From: Devosia sp. LC5
GTDB taxonomy: Bacteria > Pseudomonadota > Alphaproteobacteria > Rhizobiales > Devosiaceae
Length of the DNA: 64,000 nt
Assembly: GCF_000735585.1 (NCBI RefSeq)
Contig: NZ_JNNO01000010.1
Coordinates: forward strand, 32,764-96,763
Direction of reading: 5' to 3'
Shown here: positions 17,192-26,179 of the stretch, in pieces
Position numbering within the stretch: position 1 is the stretch's first letter
Layout of the letters: each line of letters opens with the position of its first letter
The notes under the pieces: model-generated
Database searches by the model: none
Told to the model about the DNA's origin: nothing
Seen by the model: the letters and a program-made list of their open reading frames with translations, nothing else
Made by a program: the position numbers and the translations under genes

Positions 17192-18334
17192 CTACTTGAT
17201 GGCTTCTTCTGTAGCCGGATCGAACAGGTGTATGGAAGTGTTTGGCTTGATCGCCAACCGTACCTGCCTGCCGATCAGCGACTGGTCCACATCGTAGAGC
17301 CGGGCAATCAGTGTGCCCGAGGCACGGCCCTCGTGCTCATGCTCGCCCGCCACCGGGATTGCAACCTGATGGCCCGGCAGGCGGAAATGCACATAGGCCT
17401 CGCTGCCCAGGCTTTCCACCAGCATGGGTTCGACTTCGAGTGCCGCCTCATTGGGCGCGGCAAGCCCCAGCGCTTCCGGGCGAATGCCGCAGATGACGCT
17501 TCTGCCGATATAGGCCGAAGCGGCATGCGCCACTGCGCCTTCAGGTCGCAATTGCAGGCCACCAGCCTCGATGAAGACGCCCTTGTCGTCGCGCGCCAGG
17601 GTGCCGGTGATGAAGTTCATCGAGGGCGATCCGATGAAACCGGCCACGAAGATATTGTTGGGTCGATTGAACAGCTCATCGGGGGTGCCGATCTGCTGCA
17701 CCACGCCACGCCGCATGATGACGATGCGGTCTGCCATGGTCATGGCTTCGGTCTGGTCATGCGTCACATAGATGGTGGTGACGCCGATGCGACGCTGCAG
17801 GGCGGTGATCTCGGCGCGCATCTGCACGCGCAGGGCAGCGTCGAGATTGGACAATGGCTCATCCATCAGGAAGACGCGCGGCTCGCGGACGATGGCCCGG
17901 CCCAGCGCGACACGCTGGCGCTGCCCACCCGAGAGGGCCTTGGGACGCCGGTCGAGCAGGTCGGTGATTTCCAGCGCCTGCGCGGCACGCTCGACGCGGG
18001 CATTGATCTCGGCCTTGTCGGTATTCCGCATCTTGAGGCCGAAGCCGATATTCTGGCGGACGGTCAGGTGCGGATAGAGCGCATAATTCTGAAACACCAT
18101 GGCGATGTCGCGCTTACCGGGAGCAAGCTCGGTTACGTCCTCGCCGCCGATGATGATGCGGCCGCCGCTGGCGGCTTCGAGCCCGGCGAGGATTTTGAGC
18201 GCGGTCGACTTGCCGCAACCCGAGGGTCCGACAAAAACCACGAACTCGCCATCATTGATTTGGAGGGACATGTCCTTGAGGGCATTGAAAGCACCGAAGG
18301 ACTTGCTGAGATTTTGAATCTGAATGTCGGCCAT
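17192..18334 (-). CDS. sugar ABC transporter ATP-binding protein, UgpC/MalK type
   Basis: ATPase of 380 aa. Walker A GPSGCGKST (about 37-45), signature LSGGQRQR, Walker B VFLMDEPLSNLDA, H-loop THDQTEAMT; then a MalK-type C-terminal TOBE/OB region (about 240-370) with FMGSPSMNF-like GFIGSPSMNFI. It serves the two permeases and two binding proteins upstream in the same operon; only 10 bases separate it from the IclR-SMP-30 gene. Confidence 0.95.
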   Translation of the reverse strand: MADIQIQNLSKSFGAFNALKDMSLQINDGEFVVFVGPSGCGKSTALKILAGLEAASGGRIIIGGEDVTELAPGKRDIAMVFQNYALYPHLTVRQNIGFGLKMRNTDKAEINARVERAAQALEITDLLDRRPKALSGGQRQRVALGRAIVREPRVFLMDEPLSNLDAALRVQMRAEITALQRRIGVTTIYVTHDQTEAMTMADRIVIMRRGVVQQIGTPDELFNRPNNIFVAGFIGSPSMNFITGTLARDDKGVFIEAGGLQLRPEGAVAHAASAYIGRSVICGIRPEALGLAAPNEAALEVEPMLVESLGSEAYVHFRLPGHQVAIPVAGEHEHEGRASGTLIARLYDVDQSLIGRQVRLAIKPNTSIHLFDPATEEAIK

Positions 18335-18338
18335 GGGT

Positions 18339-19169
18339 CTATTTCCCCGAGCCAGCGGTCAGGCCGCCGACGAGATAGCGTTGCAGGAACAGGTAGGCGA
18401 GCATGATGGGCAGGGCCGCCAGGAGTGACGCCGCCATGATGACGTTCCAGTCGGTCTGGTATTCGCCCTTGAAGGTGGCAATGCCGATATTGGCCGTCCA
18501 ATTGTGCGTGGCACTGGCCAGGAAAGTGCGGGCATAGAGATAGTCGGCCCAGGACAGCACGAAGCCATAGAGCGCTGTAGCGGCGAGGCCGGGCGCCGAG
18601 ACCGGCAGAATGACCCGGAACAACGCCCCCCAGGGCGTGCAGCCATCGACCTGTGCCGCCTGTTCGAGCTCCTGCGGGATGGAGTCGAAATAGCCCTTCA
18701 GCATCCAGGTGGCGAAGGGGACGATGGCAGTGGCATGGGCGATGATCAGCGACCAGAGCGAGCCCATCAGCCCCAGGCTGCGGAAAATGCCGAACAGGGG
18801 AATGATCAGCATGGTCGCGGGCAGCATCTTGCTCATCAGGATGAACAGCCCGACCGCCTCGCCGCCCTTCATCGTGTAGCGCGACAGGCTATAGGCGGCC
18901 AGCACCGAGACCAGCAGCGAAATCGCGGTGGAGACGATGGCGACCAAGGCCGAGTTGAACAGCCAGCGCGGCATGTCGGTGTTGAAAATCAGGTTGGTAT
19001 AGGTGCTCCATTGCGGATTGGCCGGCCAGAATTGGGGCGGAAAGCTGCGCAGCGCGCTGGCCGGCGCCAGCGAGGTGATGATCATCCAGTAGATAGGAAA
19101 CAGCAGGAAGCCGCAGACCACGATGACCGTGGCATAGAGCAGGATGGACTGGAGCAGAGTGCGTTTCAT
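18339..19169 (-). CDS. carbohydrate ABC transporter permease, MalG type
   Basis: Inner-membrane permease, 276 aa, six hydrophobic segments, coupling loop LEQAAQVDGCTPWGALFRVILP (within about 183-205). ATG at 19169 follows GGAGGCGCC. It sits 4 bases before the ATPase gene. Confidence 0.94.
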   Translation of the reverse strand: MKRTLLQSILLYATVIVVCGFLLFPIYWMIITSLAPASALRSFPPQFWPANPQWSTYTNLIFNTDMPRWLFNSALVAIVSTAISLLVSVLAAYSLSRYTMKGGEAVGLFILMSKMLPATMLIIPLFGIFRSLGLMGSLWSLIIAHATAIVPFATWMLKGYFDSIPQELEQAAQVDGCTPWGALFRVILPVSAPGLAATALYGFVLSWADYLYARTFLASATHNWTANIGIATFKGEYQTDWNVIMAASLLAALPIMLAYLFLQRYLVGGLTAGSGK

Positions 19170-19180
19170 CGCGGCGCCTC

Positions 19181-20137
19181 CTAATAGATCGCGTGACTGG
19201 TCTTTTTGACCAGGAAGGCGCTGATGACGGCGCAGATCAGCAGGGTGACCACGCCGATGGACGAAGCGTAACCCATGCGGAAGAAGGAGAAGGCTTCCTC
19301 ATAGGTCATGATCGCCAGTGTCTCGGTGGCACCGACAGGTCCGCCGCCGGTCAGCACATAGATGATCGAGAAATCGCGGAATACCCAGAGCACGGTGAGC
19401 ACCAGCGTGACACCCAGCACGGGGGCCAAGCACGGCACGGTGATCCAGATGAAGCGCTGGAACACATTGGCGCCATCGACCTTGGCCGCCTGGTAGAATT
19501 CCTCGGGGATGGACTGCAACCCGGCCAGGATCATGATCGAAATGAACGGATAGCCCTTCCACACCATGACCATGGTAACGGCGGAAAAGGCACTGCCGGG
19601 GGAGGAGAACCAGCTGACCTGTCCACCGATCAGACCGGCCTTGAGCAGCAGCCAATTGAGCACGCCGAAGGAGGCATCCAGAATCCACACCCAGGTGACC
19701 ACAGCGACGACTTCCGGCACTGCCCAGGGCAAGGCAATCAGCATGCGCGCAAAGCTGCGGCCGCGGAATTGCTGATTGACCAGCAGAGCCGTGCCCATGC
19801 CAACACAAAGAGAGATGCTGGTGACGACCAGCAGGAGCATGCAGGTGGTGCGAATGGCGTTCCAGAATTCGGGCGAGGAAAACAACCGCTGGTAATTCTT
19901 GAGCGTATAATCGTCGGCGCCGAACGACAGCGTGGCGAACTTGACGTCGTGGAAGCTGAGATCGATCGCCAGCAGCATCGGATAGACCAGAATGGCCAGG
20001 ATCAGCAAAGCGGCCGGCGCCAGCAGCAGATAGCCGAGCTTGTTGGCATGGCGAGGGCTCGCCAGGTCGATCCCGAACAATCCATGCGAGCGCCGCACGA
20101 TTGGGGCCGCTGGCCGTGATTGGCTGAACTCGCTCAT
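19181..20137 (-). CDS. carbohydrate ABC transporter permease, MalF type
   Basis: Inner-membrane permease, 318 aa, with a cytoplasmic N-terminal tail of about 30 residues, six hydrophobic segments and the EAA loop EEFYQAAKVDGANVFQRF (about 217-234). It pairs with the 276-aa permease that follows after 11 bases. Confidence 0.94.
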   Translation of the reverse strand: MSEFSQSRPAAPIVRRSHGLFGIDLASPRHANKLGYLLLAPAALLILAILVYPMLLAIDLSFHDVKFATLSFGADDYTLKNYQRLFSSPEFWNAIRTTCMLLLVVTSISLCVGMGTALLVNQQFRGRSFARMLIALPWAVPEVVAVVTWVWILDASFGVLNWLLLKAGLIGGQVSWFSSPGSAFSAVTMVMVWKGYPFISIMILAGLQSIPEEFYQAAKVDGANVFQRFIWITVPCLAPVLGVTLVLTVLWVFRDFSIIYVLTGGGPVGATETLAIMTYEEAFSFFRMGYASSIGVVTLLICAVISAFLVKKTSHAIY

Positions 20138-20203
20138 GATCTCACCATTTTCCTAGCGATATCGATGCCGGCCCAGTGAGTGTCCACCGCACCGGCGAAG
20201 TGA

Positions 20204-21460
20204 TTATTGCAGGGCAAGAAAGCGCTCCTGCAACGTGGCTGCTGTGTCGGCCGCAGAACGGTCCTCGATCAGCATGCGCTGGATTTCTTCGCGCACGATG
20301 GCCGCGATTTCGTTGTAGTGGGTCTCAAGGCCCACCGGGACGCGATCGACACCGGCGGCGGCGGCCTTGTTCATGGCTTCGACGACGAGGCCATATTCCG
20401 GCGATGAATCCAGCACGGCCTGCGTAACCGAACCCGGACGCGGCGCCGGTGCACCGACGATTTCGGAGAACAGCTCCTGCATTTCTTGCGACGTCGCGAC
20501 GGCAATGAAGTCCCAGACAAGTTGCTTTTTCTCATCGGAGAGTTCGGCCGGCATGGTCAGCACTGCCGAGGCGCCGCCAACCGGCGGATCGAACGGCGAT
20601 GGCACGAGCTTGAGCGATGGTTTGATCTCGTCGGAAGCGGTCGTCTCGATCACGCCAGCCAAGCCAGGATTTTCGATGCGCATTGCCACCTTGCCTTCGA
20701 CGAAGAGTTGCCTCGCATCGCCGCCGGTTGTATCGGCGGGCACCAGCCCCTCCTTGATCAACGTTGTCCAATGCTCAATGGCGGTGATCATTTCGGGCGT
20801 GTCCATCGCCGGAACGCCCTCCGGCGTCGTCCAGCTGGCGCCGGCGTGGAGCACAAAATTGAGCATGTCGTTGAGGTAATTATTACCCGCTGCCAAATGC
20901 AGGCCCGTGCCATAGACGTCGGTAATGCCGTCGCCGTCCGTGTCCTGCGTCAGCTTGCGGGCCGCGTCGATAAACTCGTCCCAATTGGTCGGCACGGGCA
21001 CACCGGCAGCGTCGAGAAGCGCCTGGTTCACGCCCATGATGTAGCCGAAATACTGCATGTTGATGCAGCGCGTGGTGCCGTCCCAGGTGCAGAGCCCCTG
21101 CCCGGCCCAGCCATTGAGATCGAGACCGGCCTTGTCGATCCAGGGGCCCAGATCTTCCAGCCAGCCGTTTTCGGCAAAGGGCTGATATTCGAACGAGGCC
21201 AGATGGACGATGTCGGGCGCTGCGCCCGCCGCGAACTGGGTCATCATCGTATCGGCGAATTCCTGCCGGGCGATCTGCGTCGCCTCGATCGTATCGCCGG
21301 GATGAGTCTCCTCGAACTTGGCGATCACCGCTTCCCACCAGGGGCCGTAGGTGTCCTCGGTCAATTGCCAGGTCACAAAGGTCAGCGTTTCGGCTGTTGC
21401 AGGCGCGACCGAACTCATCAGCGCCCCGAGCAGCAGGCCGGGCAAGGCATATCTCCGCAT
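20204..21460 (-). CDS. extracellular sugar-binding protein, ABC transporter (copy 2)
   Basis: Family 1 solute-binding protein, 418 aa, Sec signal peptide (about 1-23, PATAE). It is clearly a paralogue of the product of 21530-22804: the two share FAENGWLEDL, GWAGQG-CTWDG and the block PTNWDEF. It has a calcium-loop-like segment DTDGDGITDVYG (about 179-190). GGAGGAAACG precedes ATG 21460. Second of two receptors in one transporter operon. Confidence 0.94.
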   Translation of the reverse strand: MRRYALPGLLLGALMSSVAPATAETLTFVTWQLTEDTYGPWWEAVIAKFEETHPGDTIEATQIARQEFADTMMTQFAAGAAPDIVHLASFEYQPFAENGWLEDLGPWIDKAGLDLNGWAGQGLCTWDGTTRCINMQYFGYIMGVNQALLDAAGVPVPTNWDEFIDAARKLTQDTDGDGITDVYGTGLHLAAGNNYLNDMLNFVLHAGASWTTPEGVPAMDTPEMITAIEHWTTLIKEGLVPADTTGGDARQLFVEGKVAMRIENPGLAGVIETTASDEIKPSLKLVPSPFDPPVGGASAVLTMPAELSDEKKQLVWDFIAVATSQEMQELFSEIVGAPAPRPGSVTQAVLDSSPEYGLVVEAMNKAAAAGVDRVPVGLETHYNEIAAIVREEIQRMLIEDRSAADTAATLQERFLALQ

Positions 21461-21492
21461 CGTTTCCTCCTCGAAATCTGCGGGTGATGGAT

Positions 21493-21519
21493 GAGGCCGC
21501 CCCATATCGGGGCGACCTC
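21493..21519 (-). terminator. hairpin between the two binding-protein genes
   Basis: Stem of 11 bp with one mismatch (GAGGCCGCCCC/GGGGCGACCTC), 5-base loop, lying 10 bases past the end of the first receptor gene and 33 bases before the second start. No T run follows. Probably protects the 3' end of the first receptor mRNA. Confidence 0.5.
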
Positions 21520-21529
21520 CATGCGCCTG

Positions 21530-22804
21530 CTATTGCAGGGCTTCGGCCTTTTGCTGGATCACGGCCACGACGTCTTCGGTCGGCAGCTTTTCGATCAGCA
21601 TGCGCTGCAGCTCTTCCGCCGCCATCTTGGTGAACTCGTTGTTCTGCGCTTCGAGCCCGGTGGGAATGCGGTCGACACCGGCGGCCGAAGCAGCGGCGGA
21701 AGCATCGATCAGCAATTGCATATGCGGCACCGCCTTGAAGGCGGCTTCACTCACCGCGCCAGGCTTGGGAGCCGGCGAGGCGCCAAGTTCGGAATAAAGC
21801 TCCTGGAACTTCTGGCTGGTGGCGAGTTGGATGAACTCCCAGGCCAGTTCCTGCTTTTCGGCCGGGGTTTCGGACGCCAGCGTCAAAACGTTGGAGGAGC
21901 CACCGAGCGGGGGCGACAGCGGATCGGCAGCGAACTTGAGGTTCTCCTGGATCCCGGGTTCGGCGCGCTGCACGAAGCCGTTGATCCATGGCCCGTTGAT
22001 GCGCATGGCGACCTTGCCTTCCATGAACAATTGGTCGGTATCGCCGCCCACCATGCCGAGCGGGGTCAGCTCTTCCTCCACCAGCATGCGCCAGCGGTTG
22101 ATGCCTTCGATGACTTCGGGCGTGTTGATGGTTACCTTGCCCTCGGCATTGGTCCAGCGTCCGCCAGCCGACAGCACATACATCAGCACGTCATTGGTAT
22201 AGCTGGAATTGGCGGTGGCGAGATGGACGCCGGTGCCGTAGACATCCTTGATACCATCATTATCGCGGTCGATCGTGGTGGCGCGGGCAGCGGCCAGGAA
22301 CTCGTCCCAGTTGGTGGGAACGGCAATCCCGGCCTCGTTCAACAAGGCTTCGTTATAGGCCAGGATATAGCCGAAATAGAGCATCATGATGCACTGGGTC
22401 TTGCCATCCCAGGTGCAGGCGCCCTGGCCGGCCCAGCCGGTCAGGTCCATGCCGGATTTCTCGATCCAGGGATCCAGGTCTTCCAGCCACCCGTTTTCAG
22501 CAAAGGTCTGATATTCGAACGACGTCAGGTGCACGATATCGGGCGGGGCACCGGCCGCGAACTGGGTGATCATGGCGTCGCTATAGCCATCGCGCGGCAC
22601 CAGGGTGAAATCGATTTTGACGTCGGGGTGGGTGGCCTCGAATTCCTTGATCAGCAGATCCCACCAATCGCCATAGCCTTTTTCGCCCTTTTGCCAGGAA
22701 ACGAAACTGAGCGTGGTCTGGGCGGCGGCGACGCCCGGCAGCAGAATGGTGCCAGCCAGCAACAGGCTGGCCAAGGTCTTGGTAAGTTTGCTGGTAAGTT
22801 TCAT
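21530..22804 (-). CDS. extracellular sugar-binding protein, ABC transporter (copy 1)
   Basis: Periplasmic receptor of 424 aa with a Sec signal peptide (MKLTSKLTKTLASLL...AAAQ, about 1-29). Calcium-loop-like DRDNDGIKDVYG sits where its paralogue has the same loop. A strong GGAGGAACGTC precedes ATG 22804. It lies directly after the dehydratase gene. The two receptors probably widen the ligand range of a single permease pair, for example free sugar and sugar acid; this is inference. Confidence 0.94.
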   Translation of the reverse strand: MKLTSKLTKTLASLLLAGTILLPGVAAAQTTLSFVSWQKGEKGYGDWWDLLIKEFEATHPDVKIDFTLVPRDGYSDAMITQFAAGAPPDIVHLTSFEYQTFAENGWLEDLDPWIEKSGMDLTGWAGQGACTWDGKTQCIMMLYFGYILAYNEALLNEAGIAVPTNWDEFLAAARATTIDRDNDGIKDVYGTGVHLATANSSYTNDVLMYVLSAGGRWTNAEGKVTINTPEVIEGINRWRMLVEEELTPLGMVGGDTDQLFMEGKVAMRINGPWINGFVQRAEPGIQENLKFAADPLSPPLGGSSNVLTLASETPAEKQELAWEFIQLATSQKFQELYSELGASPAPKPGAVSEAAFKAVPHMQLLIDASAAASAAGVDRIPTGLEAQNNEFTKMAAEELQRMLIEKLPTEDVVAVIQQKAEALQ

Positions 22805-22827
22805 GACGTTCCTCCCGATTGTCATTG

Positions 22828-23997
22828 TTACTTGTGCATGATGGCGATGGCCTCGGCCGATGGTTCGGCGCCGATGCCGGGTGCGTCAGGGACGATGTAG
22901 CGTCCCTCCTTCACTTCGAGGGCAGTGGTGATGTAGGGCGCGTTGCGCGCCATCACCGAGTGCTGGAATTCGTGGGCGCGGACATTCTGCAGCACCGCGC
23001 TGGCCTGCAGGCTCGCCGCAAGGAATATGCCGGTGCCGATAGTGGCGTGTGGAATGACCGCACGGTGATGCGCCGCCGCAAACAAGCCCATGCGGTGGAA
23101 CGCGGTGATGCCGACATGGCCCATTTCAGGCTGGATGATGGCCAGCGGCCCGGCCTCAAGCCGGCGGCGCACGTCGAATACCGTGCGCCATTCCTCGCCG
23201 GCGGCGATCAGCGCTGGAGCATGTTCGGCCGCCCGGGCAATGCCCTCGATGTCCTCGGGTTTACAGACCGCTTCGAGAAACCAGGGATTGTACGGCAGGC
23301 ACTGGTGCGCCAGCGCAATGGTCTCGACATCAGACAGCGTCCAGTGCAGGTCCGCGGCAATCATGGCCGTTGGCCCCAGCGCTTCGCGCAACGAGCGGAA
23401 CTCGGCGACCACGCCGTCATCGGCATGGGGTGAGGCAAACTTGAACTGATTGAAGCCCTTGTCCTGCCAGCTCCTGGCAAAGGCGGCGCGCTCGGCCAGC
23501 GAAGGCCCGGGAATGCCCGACACATAGGCGGGAATTTCGGCGTGGCGGACGCCGCCCAGCAGCTTGGCGACCGGGGCGTTGCGCAGCTTGCCGCAGATGT
23601 CCCAAAGGGCAATATCCACCGCCGCCAGGGCATCGTGGTAATAGCCGCCATCATGGCCGCGCACACGCATCAGGTCATAGAGATCTTCATAGATCACCGT
23701 GACATCGAATGGGTCGCGGCCAATGACAAAACCAGAAAGCAGATCATCGATGATCGCCATCACCGCGGCCGGCGCTACGATGCCATAGGTCTCACCCCAA
23801 CCCACCGTACCATCCACCGTTTCGATGCGGCAGATCACCGTGCGATCCTTGATCGGGTAGACCGTACGGTTGCCGCCGCGAACGAAATATCCGGCCGCAT
23901 TAGTGGCCTCGCCCGGCTTGGGGCCGCCCAGATAGGGCTCATCCTGGCGGGCGATCTGGATGGTGAAACTTTCGACGGATTTGATGCGGCTGGTCAT
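22828..23997 (-). CDS. mandelate racemase/muconate lactonizing enzyme family dehydratase
   Basis: Enolase-superfamily enzyme, 389 aa: N-terminal capping domain (about 5-130), then a modified TIM barrel. Metal ligands are visible as D216 (ADLHW), E242 (FLEAV) and E268/E269 (GEEW), with a late His in VIPHATIGTG as second catalytic base. The usual K-x-K pair is K186-F-A here, so the second lysine is missing. Context (aldose dehydrogenase, lactonase domain, 2-keto-3-deoxy kinase, aldolase) argues for sugar-acid dehydration to a 2-keto-3-deoxy acid. It overlaps the aldolase gene by 4 bases. Confidence 0.88.
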   Translation of the reverse strand: MTSRIKSVESFTIQIARQDEPYLGGPKPGEATNAAGYFVRGGNRTVYPIKDRTVICRIETVDGTVGWGETYGIVAPAAVMAIIDDLLSGFVIGRDPFDVTVIYEDLYDLMRVRGHDGGYYHDALAAVDIALWDICGKLRNAPVAKLLGGVRHAEIPAYVSGIPGPSLAERAAFARSWQDKGFNQFKFASPHADDGVVAEFRSLREALGPTAMIAADLHWTLSDVETIALAHQCLPYNPWFLEAVCKPEDIEGIARAAEHAPALIAAGEEWRTVFDVRRRLEAGPLAIIQPEMGHVGITAFHRMGLFAAAHHRAVIPHATIGTGIFLAASLQASAVLQNVRAHEFQHSVMARNAPYITTALEVKEGRYIVPDAPGIGAEPSAEAIAIMHK

Positions 23998-24923
23998 CTT
24001 GCCTCTCCCACAGCGCGTAGCGTCTCTGCCGGCACTACTGTCAGCAGATCGGCAATCTCTGCCAGCATCATGTCGATTTCCGCACGGCCCTGCGCATCAA
24101 ATGCCGGCAGCGGCGCGCGAACTGTGGCGGAGGTAAAAACGCCCCGGCGCACCAGCACTTCCTTGGTCAGCGCCATCCGATAGATCATCTGCACCAAAAG
24201 GATCGGCAGCGACCGGATATAGAGCTCGCGCGCCCGCTCGATGTGCCCGTCCGTAAAGGCCCGGAACAGGTCCGCATGCAGATCGGCGATCTCGACGGCG
24301 GGCATCAGCGCAACGGCGCCGCGCTGTAACTCGTCAAGCACGTAACGCGAGCCGCCACCACCCATGACGCCCGCGAGCCGATCACCCGTGGCTTCAATCA
24401 GCGCCGTGATACGCGGCCCCGATGGCAGGGTTTCTTCCTTGACATAGCGGATGGCGGGCACGGCCTTGACCACTTCGGCAATCGTGGCCACCGGCAGGCC
24501 GGAGCCAACTGGAGCGGGTGCATTCTGCAGGATCAGGTCGAGCCCGCCGTCCGCCGCAACCGCCGAGAAGAAGGCGATGAGCGCAGCGAGATCGCTCCCG
24601 ACGCTGGCGGGGGCCATCACCATGGCGGCGCTGGCGCCTGCGGCCTTGCCGCTCCGGCAGAAGGCTATCACCTCCGCAGGGGTCGCAGCGCTGGCGCCGA
24701 CGATGAAGGGTTTGCGGCCCGCCAGCGTCCTGCCCACCACCTCCACGAGCATCTGCCGCTCATCTGCGCCCAGGTAATCGAACTCGCTCGCCACCCCCGG
24801 GAACACGACACCATCCGCGCCGGCGTCAAGCGCAAAAGCCGTCACACGCGCCATGGCGGCCGGGTCGACCCCGCCTTCGGCGGCAAACGGCGTTGGCAGA
24901 ACTGGCAATACCCCGAGCAGCAT
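23994..24923 (-). CDS. DapA/NanA-family aldolase (dihydrodipicolinate synthase family)
   Basis: Class I pyruvate-dependent aldolase or dehydratase, 309 aa, TIM barrel. The Schiff-base lysine is K162 (IRYVKEE). The position of the catalytic tyrosine of the classic family is occupied by Q133 (LILQNAPAP). It is therefore unlikely to be dihydrodipicolinate synthase; cleavage or further dehydration of a 2-keto-3-deoxy sugar acid is the best guess from context. First gene of the nine-gene operon, with AGGAGGATC before ATG 24923 and the palindromic operator just upstream. Confidence 0.88.
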   Translation of the reverse strand: MLLGVLPVLPTPFAAEGGVDPAAMARVTAFALDAGADGVVFPGVASEFDYLGADERQMLVEVVGRTLAGRKPFIVGASAATPAEVIAFCRSGKAAGASAAMVMAPASVGSDLAALIAFFSAVAADGGLDLILQNAPAPVGSGLPVATIAEVVKAVPAIRYVKEETLPSGPRITALIEATGDRLAGVMGGGGSRYVLDELQRGAVALMPAVEIADLHADLFRAFTDGHIERARELYIRSLPILLVQMIYRMALTKEVLVRRGVFTSATVRAPLPAFDAQGRAEIDMMLAEIADLLTVVPAETLRAVGEAR

Positions 24924-24942
24924 ATCTGGCGATCCTCCTTTA

Positions 24943-24959
24943 GTTCCATTATATGGAAC
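24943..24959. promoter_or_regulatory. palindromic operator in the divergent promoter, IclR-like
   Basis: GTTCCAT-TAT-ATGGAAC is a perfect 7-bp inverted repeat between the aldolase operon and the divergent kinase gene. Size and TTCCA/TGGAA half-sites are typical of IclR-family sites. A partly related sequence, ATGTGGAACAACATAC, follows at 24971-24986. The obvious candidate binder is the IclR-SMP-30 protein of the same operon. Confidence 0.6.
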
Positions 24960-25049
24960 CTTCTTCTTTTATGTGGAACAACATACATGAGCTGTGCTAG
25001 CGGTCAAGGGCGACCCGCGCGGTCCACTGTCCCCATGCAAGGAGTGACC

Positions 25050-25949
25050 ATGCTGATCGGTGTAGAATGGACGTCATCGAGTTTTAGCGCGGAACTGATC
25101 GATAATGGCGGCACGGTTCTGGCGCAGACACATCACCCAGTGGGAACCAACGCGGTCGCCGACCGCGATTTTGCGGCGCGCTGTGCGGAACTGCTGCCCG
25201 CTGGCTGGCTCAGACAAGCCGAGGCGGTCTATTTTTCGGGCATGGTGACGGCCCGCAATGGCTGGCGCGAAACCGGCTTCGTGCCGGCCCCCGCCGGGTT
25301 TGCCGACCTTGCCGGCGCGGCGACCATTGTGCAGGGCGAGACTATCCCGCACATCTTCCTGCCCGGAATATCGGCCGCGGGCGCGCTGCCCGATGTGATG
25401 CGAGGCGAAGAACTCAAGGCACTTGCGGCTGGCGACGGCATGGCCAGCGCGGTGGTGATCCTGCCAGGCGCGCACACGAAATATGTAGCTATCAAGGACG
25501 GTCGCATCACTGGCCTGGCGACCTATATGGGCGGCGAAATAGCCAATCTGTTGCGCAAGGATTCGCTCGTCGGCCGGCTCATTCCGCCCGTGGCCACCAT
25601 TGACGGCACCGGGTTCGAGCGCGGCCTGCGCACGTCATGGCTCGGCGACCTGCCGGGCGGCCCGCTGCGCCGTATTTTTTCCGCGCGCAGTCTCGTGCTC
25701 TTCGATCGTATGCCACCAGGCGAAATCAGCGGCTATATTGCGGGCCTCCTGGCCGGCGCGGAAATCGCCGAAGCCCAGGCCGAATGGCCGTTGCAGGAGG
25801 CATCTGTTCTGGTCGTGGGCGCCAGCCCGGAAGCGCTGCGATATCAGAGAGCGCTCGAACTTCGCGGCATCGCCGCACAATCAGTGGCCGCCGCCACCGC
25901 CCCAAGTTTTGCGCGGCTGCACGCAAAACTTGCAAGCCGGCTGCCCTGA
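25050..25949 (+). CDS. dgoK: 2-keto-3-deoxy-galactonokinase family protein
   Basis: Sugar-acid kinase of 299 aa, which phosphorylates 2-keto-3-deoxy sugar acids such as KDGal in the DeLey-Doudoroff route. Family features are the N-terminal phosphate loop IGVEWTSSSFSAEL (about 3-16), ILPGAHTKYVAIKDGRI (about 136-152), YMGGEIANLLRKDSL and the C-terminal VLVVGASPEALRYQRAL. AAGGAGTG precedes ATG 25050. Divergent from the operon that encodes the dehydratase and aldolase. No DgoA-type KDPGal aldolase is present, so the DapA-like protein may take that role. Confidence 0.88.
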   Translation: MLIGVEWTSSSFSAELIDNGGTVLAQTHHPVGTNAVADRDFAARCAELLPAGWLRQAEAVYFSGMVTARNGWRETGFVPAPAGFADLAGAATIVQGETIPHIFLPGISAAGALPDVMRGEELKALAAGDGMASAVVILPGAHTKYVAIKDGRITGLATYMGGEIANLLRKDSLVGRLIPPVATIDGTGFERGLRTSWLGDLPGGPLRRIFSARSLVLFDRMPPGEISGYIAGLLAGAEIAEAQAEWPLQEASVLVVGASPEALRYQRALELRGIAAQSVAAATAPSFARLHAKLASRLP

Positions 25950-26179
25950 TCTGGGGAAGTAATGCGGCGGCGCCCTTTCAGGCGTTCTTCGCGACATCTT
26001 CGGGCCAAAATTCCTCGTTCAGTGCAACTCGCGGCGCAGTTGCGAACGTTTCAACTATGTGGCTAAGATACATATCGTTGGAAGCTATCGCCGCAGATGA
26101 AGCAGAGGCCCGGCAATTCTCAAGGATTGCTGCTCCACTATTGATCCAGATAGCTCACCCCCAGAATGGTAGTTTCAAG

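Noticed and set aside
25637..26179. N-terminal extension of the phosphotriesterase-family protein
   Set aside because: Overlaps the kinase gene out of frame, and the family N-terminus fits ATG 26180.
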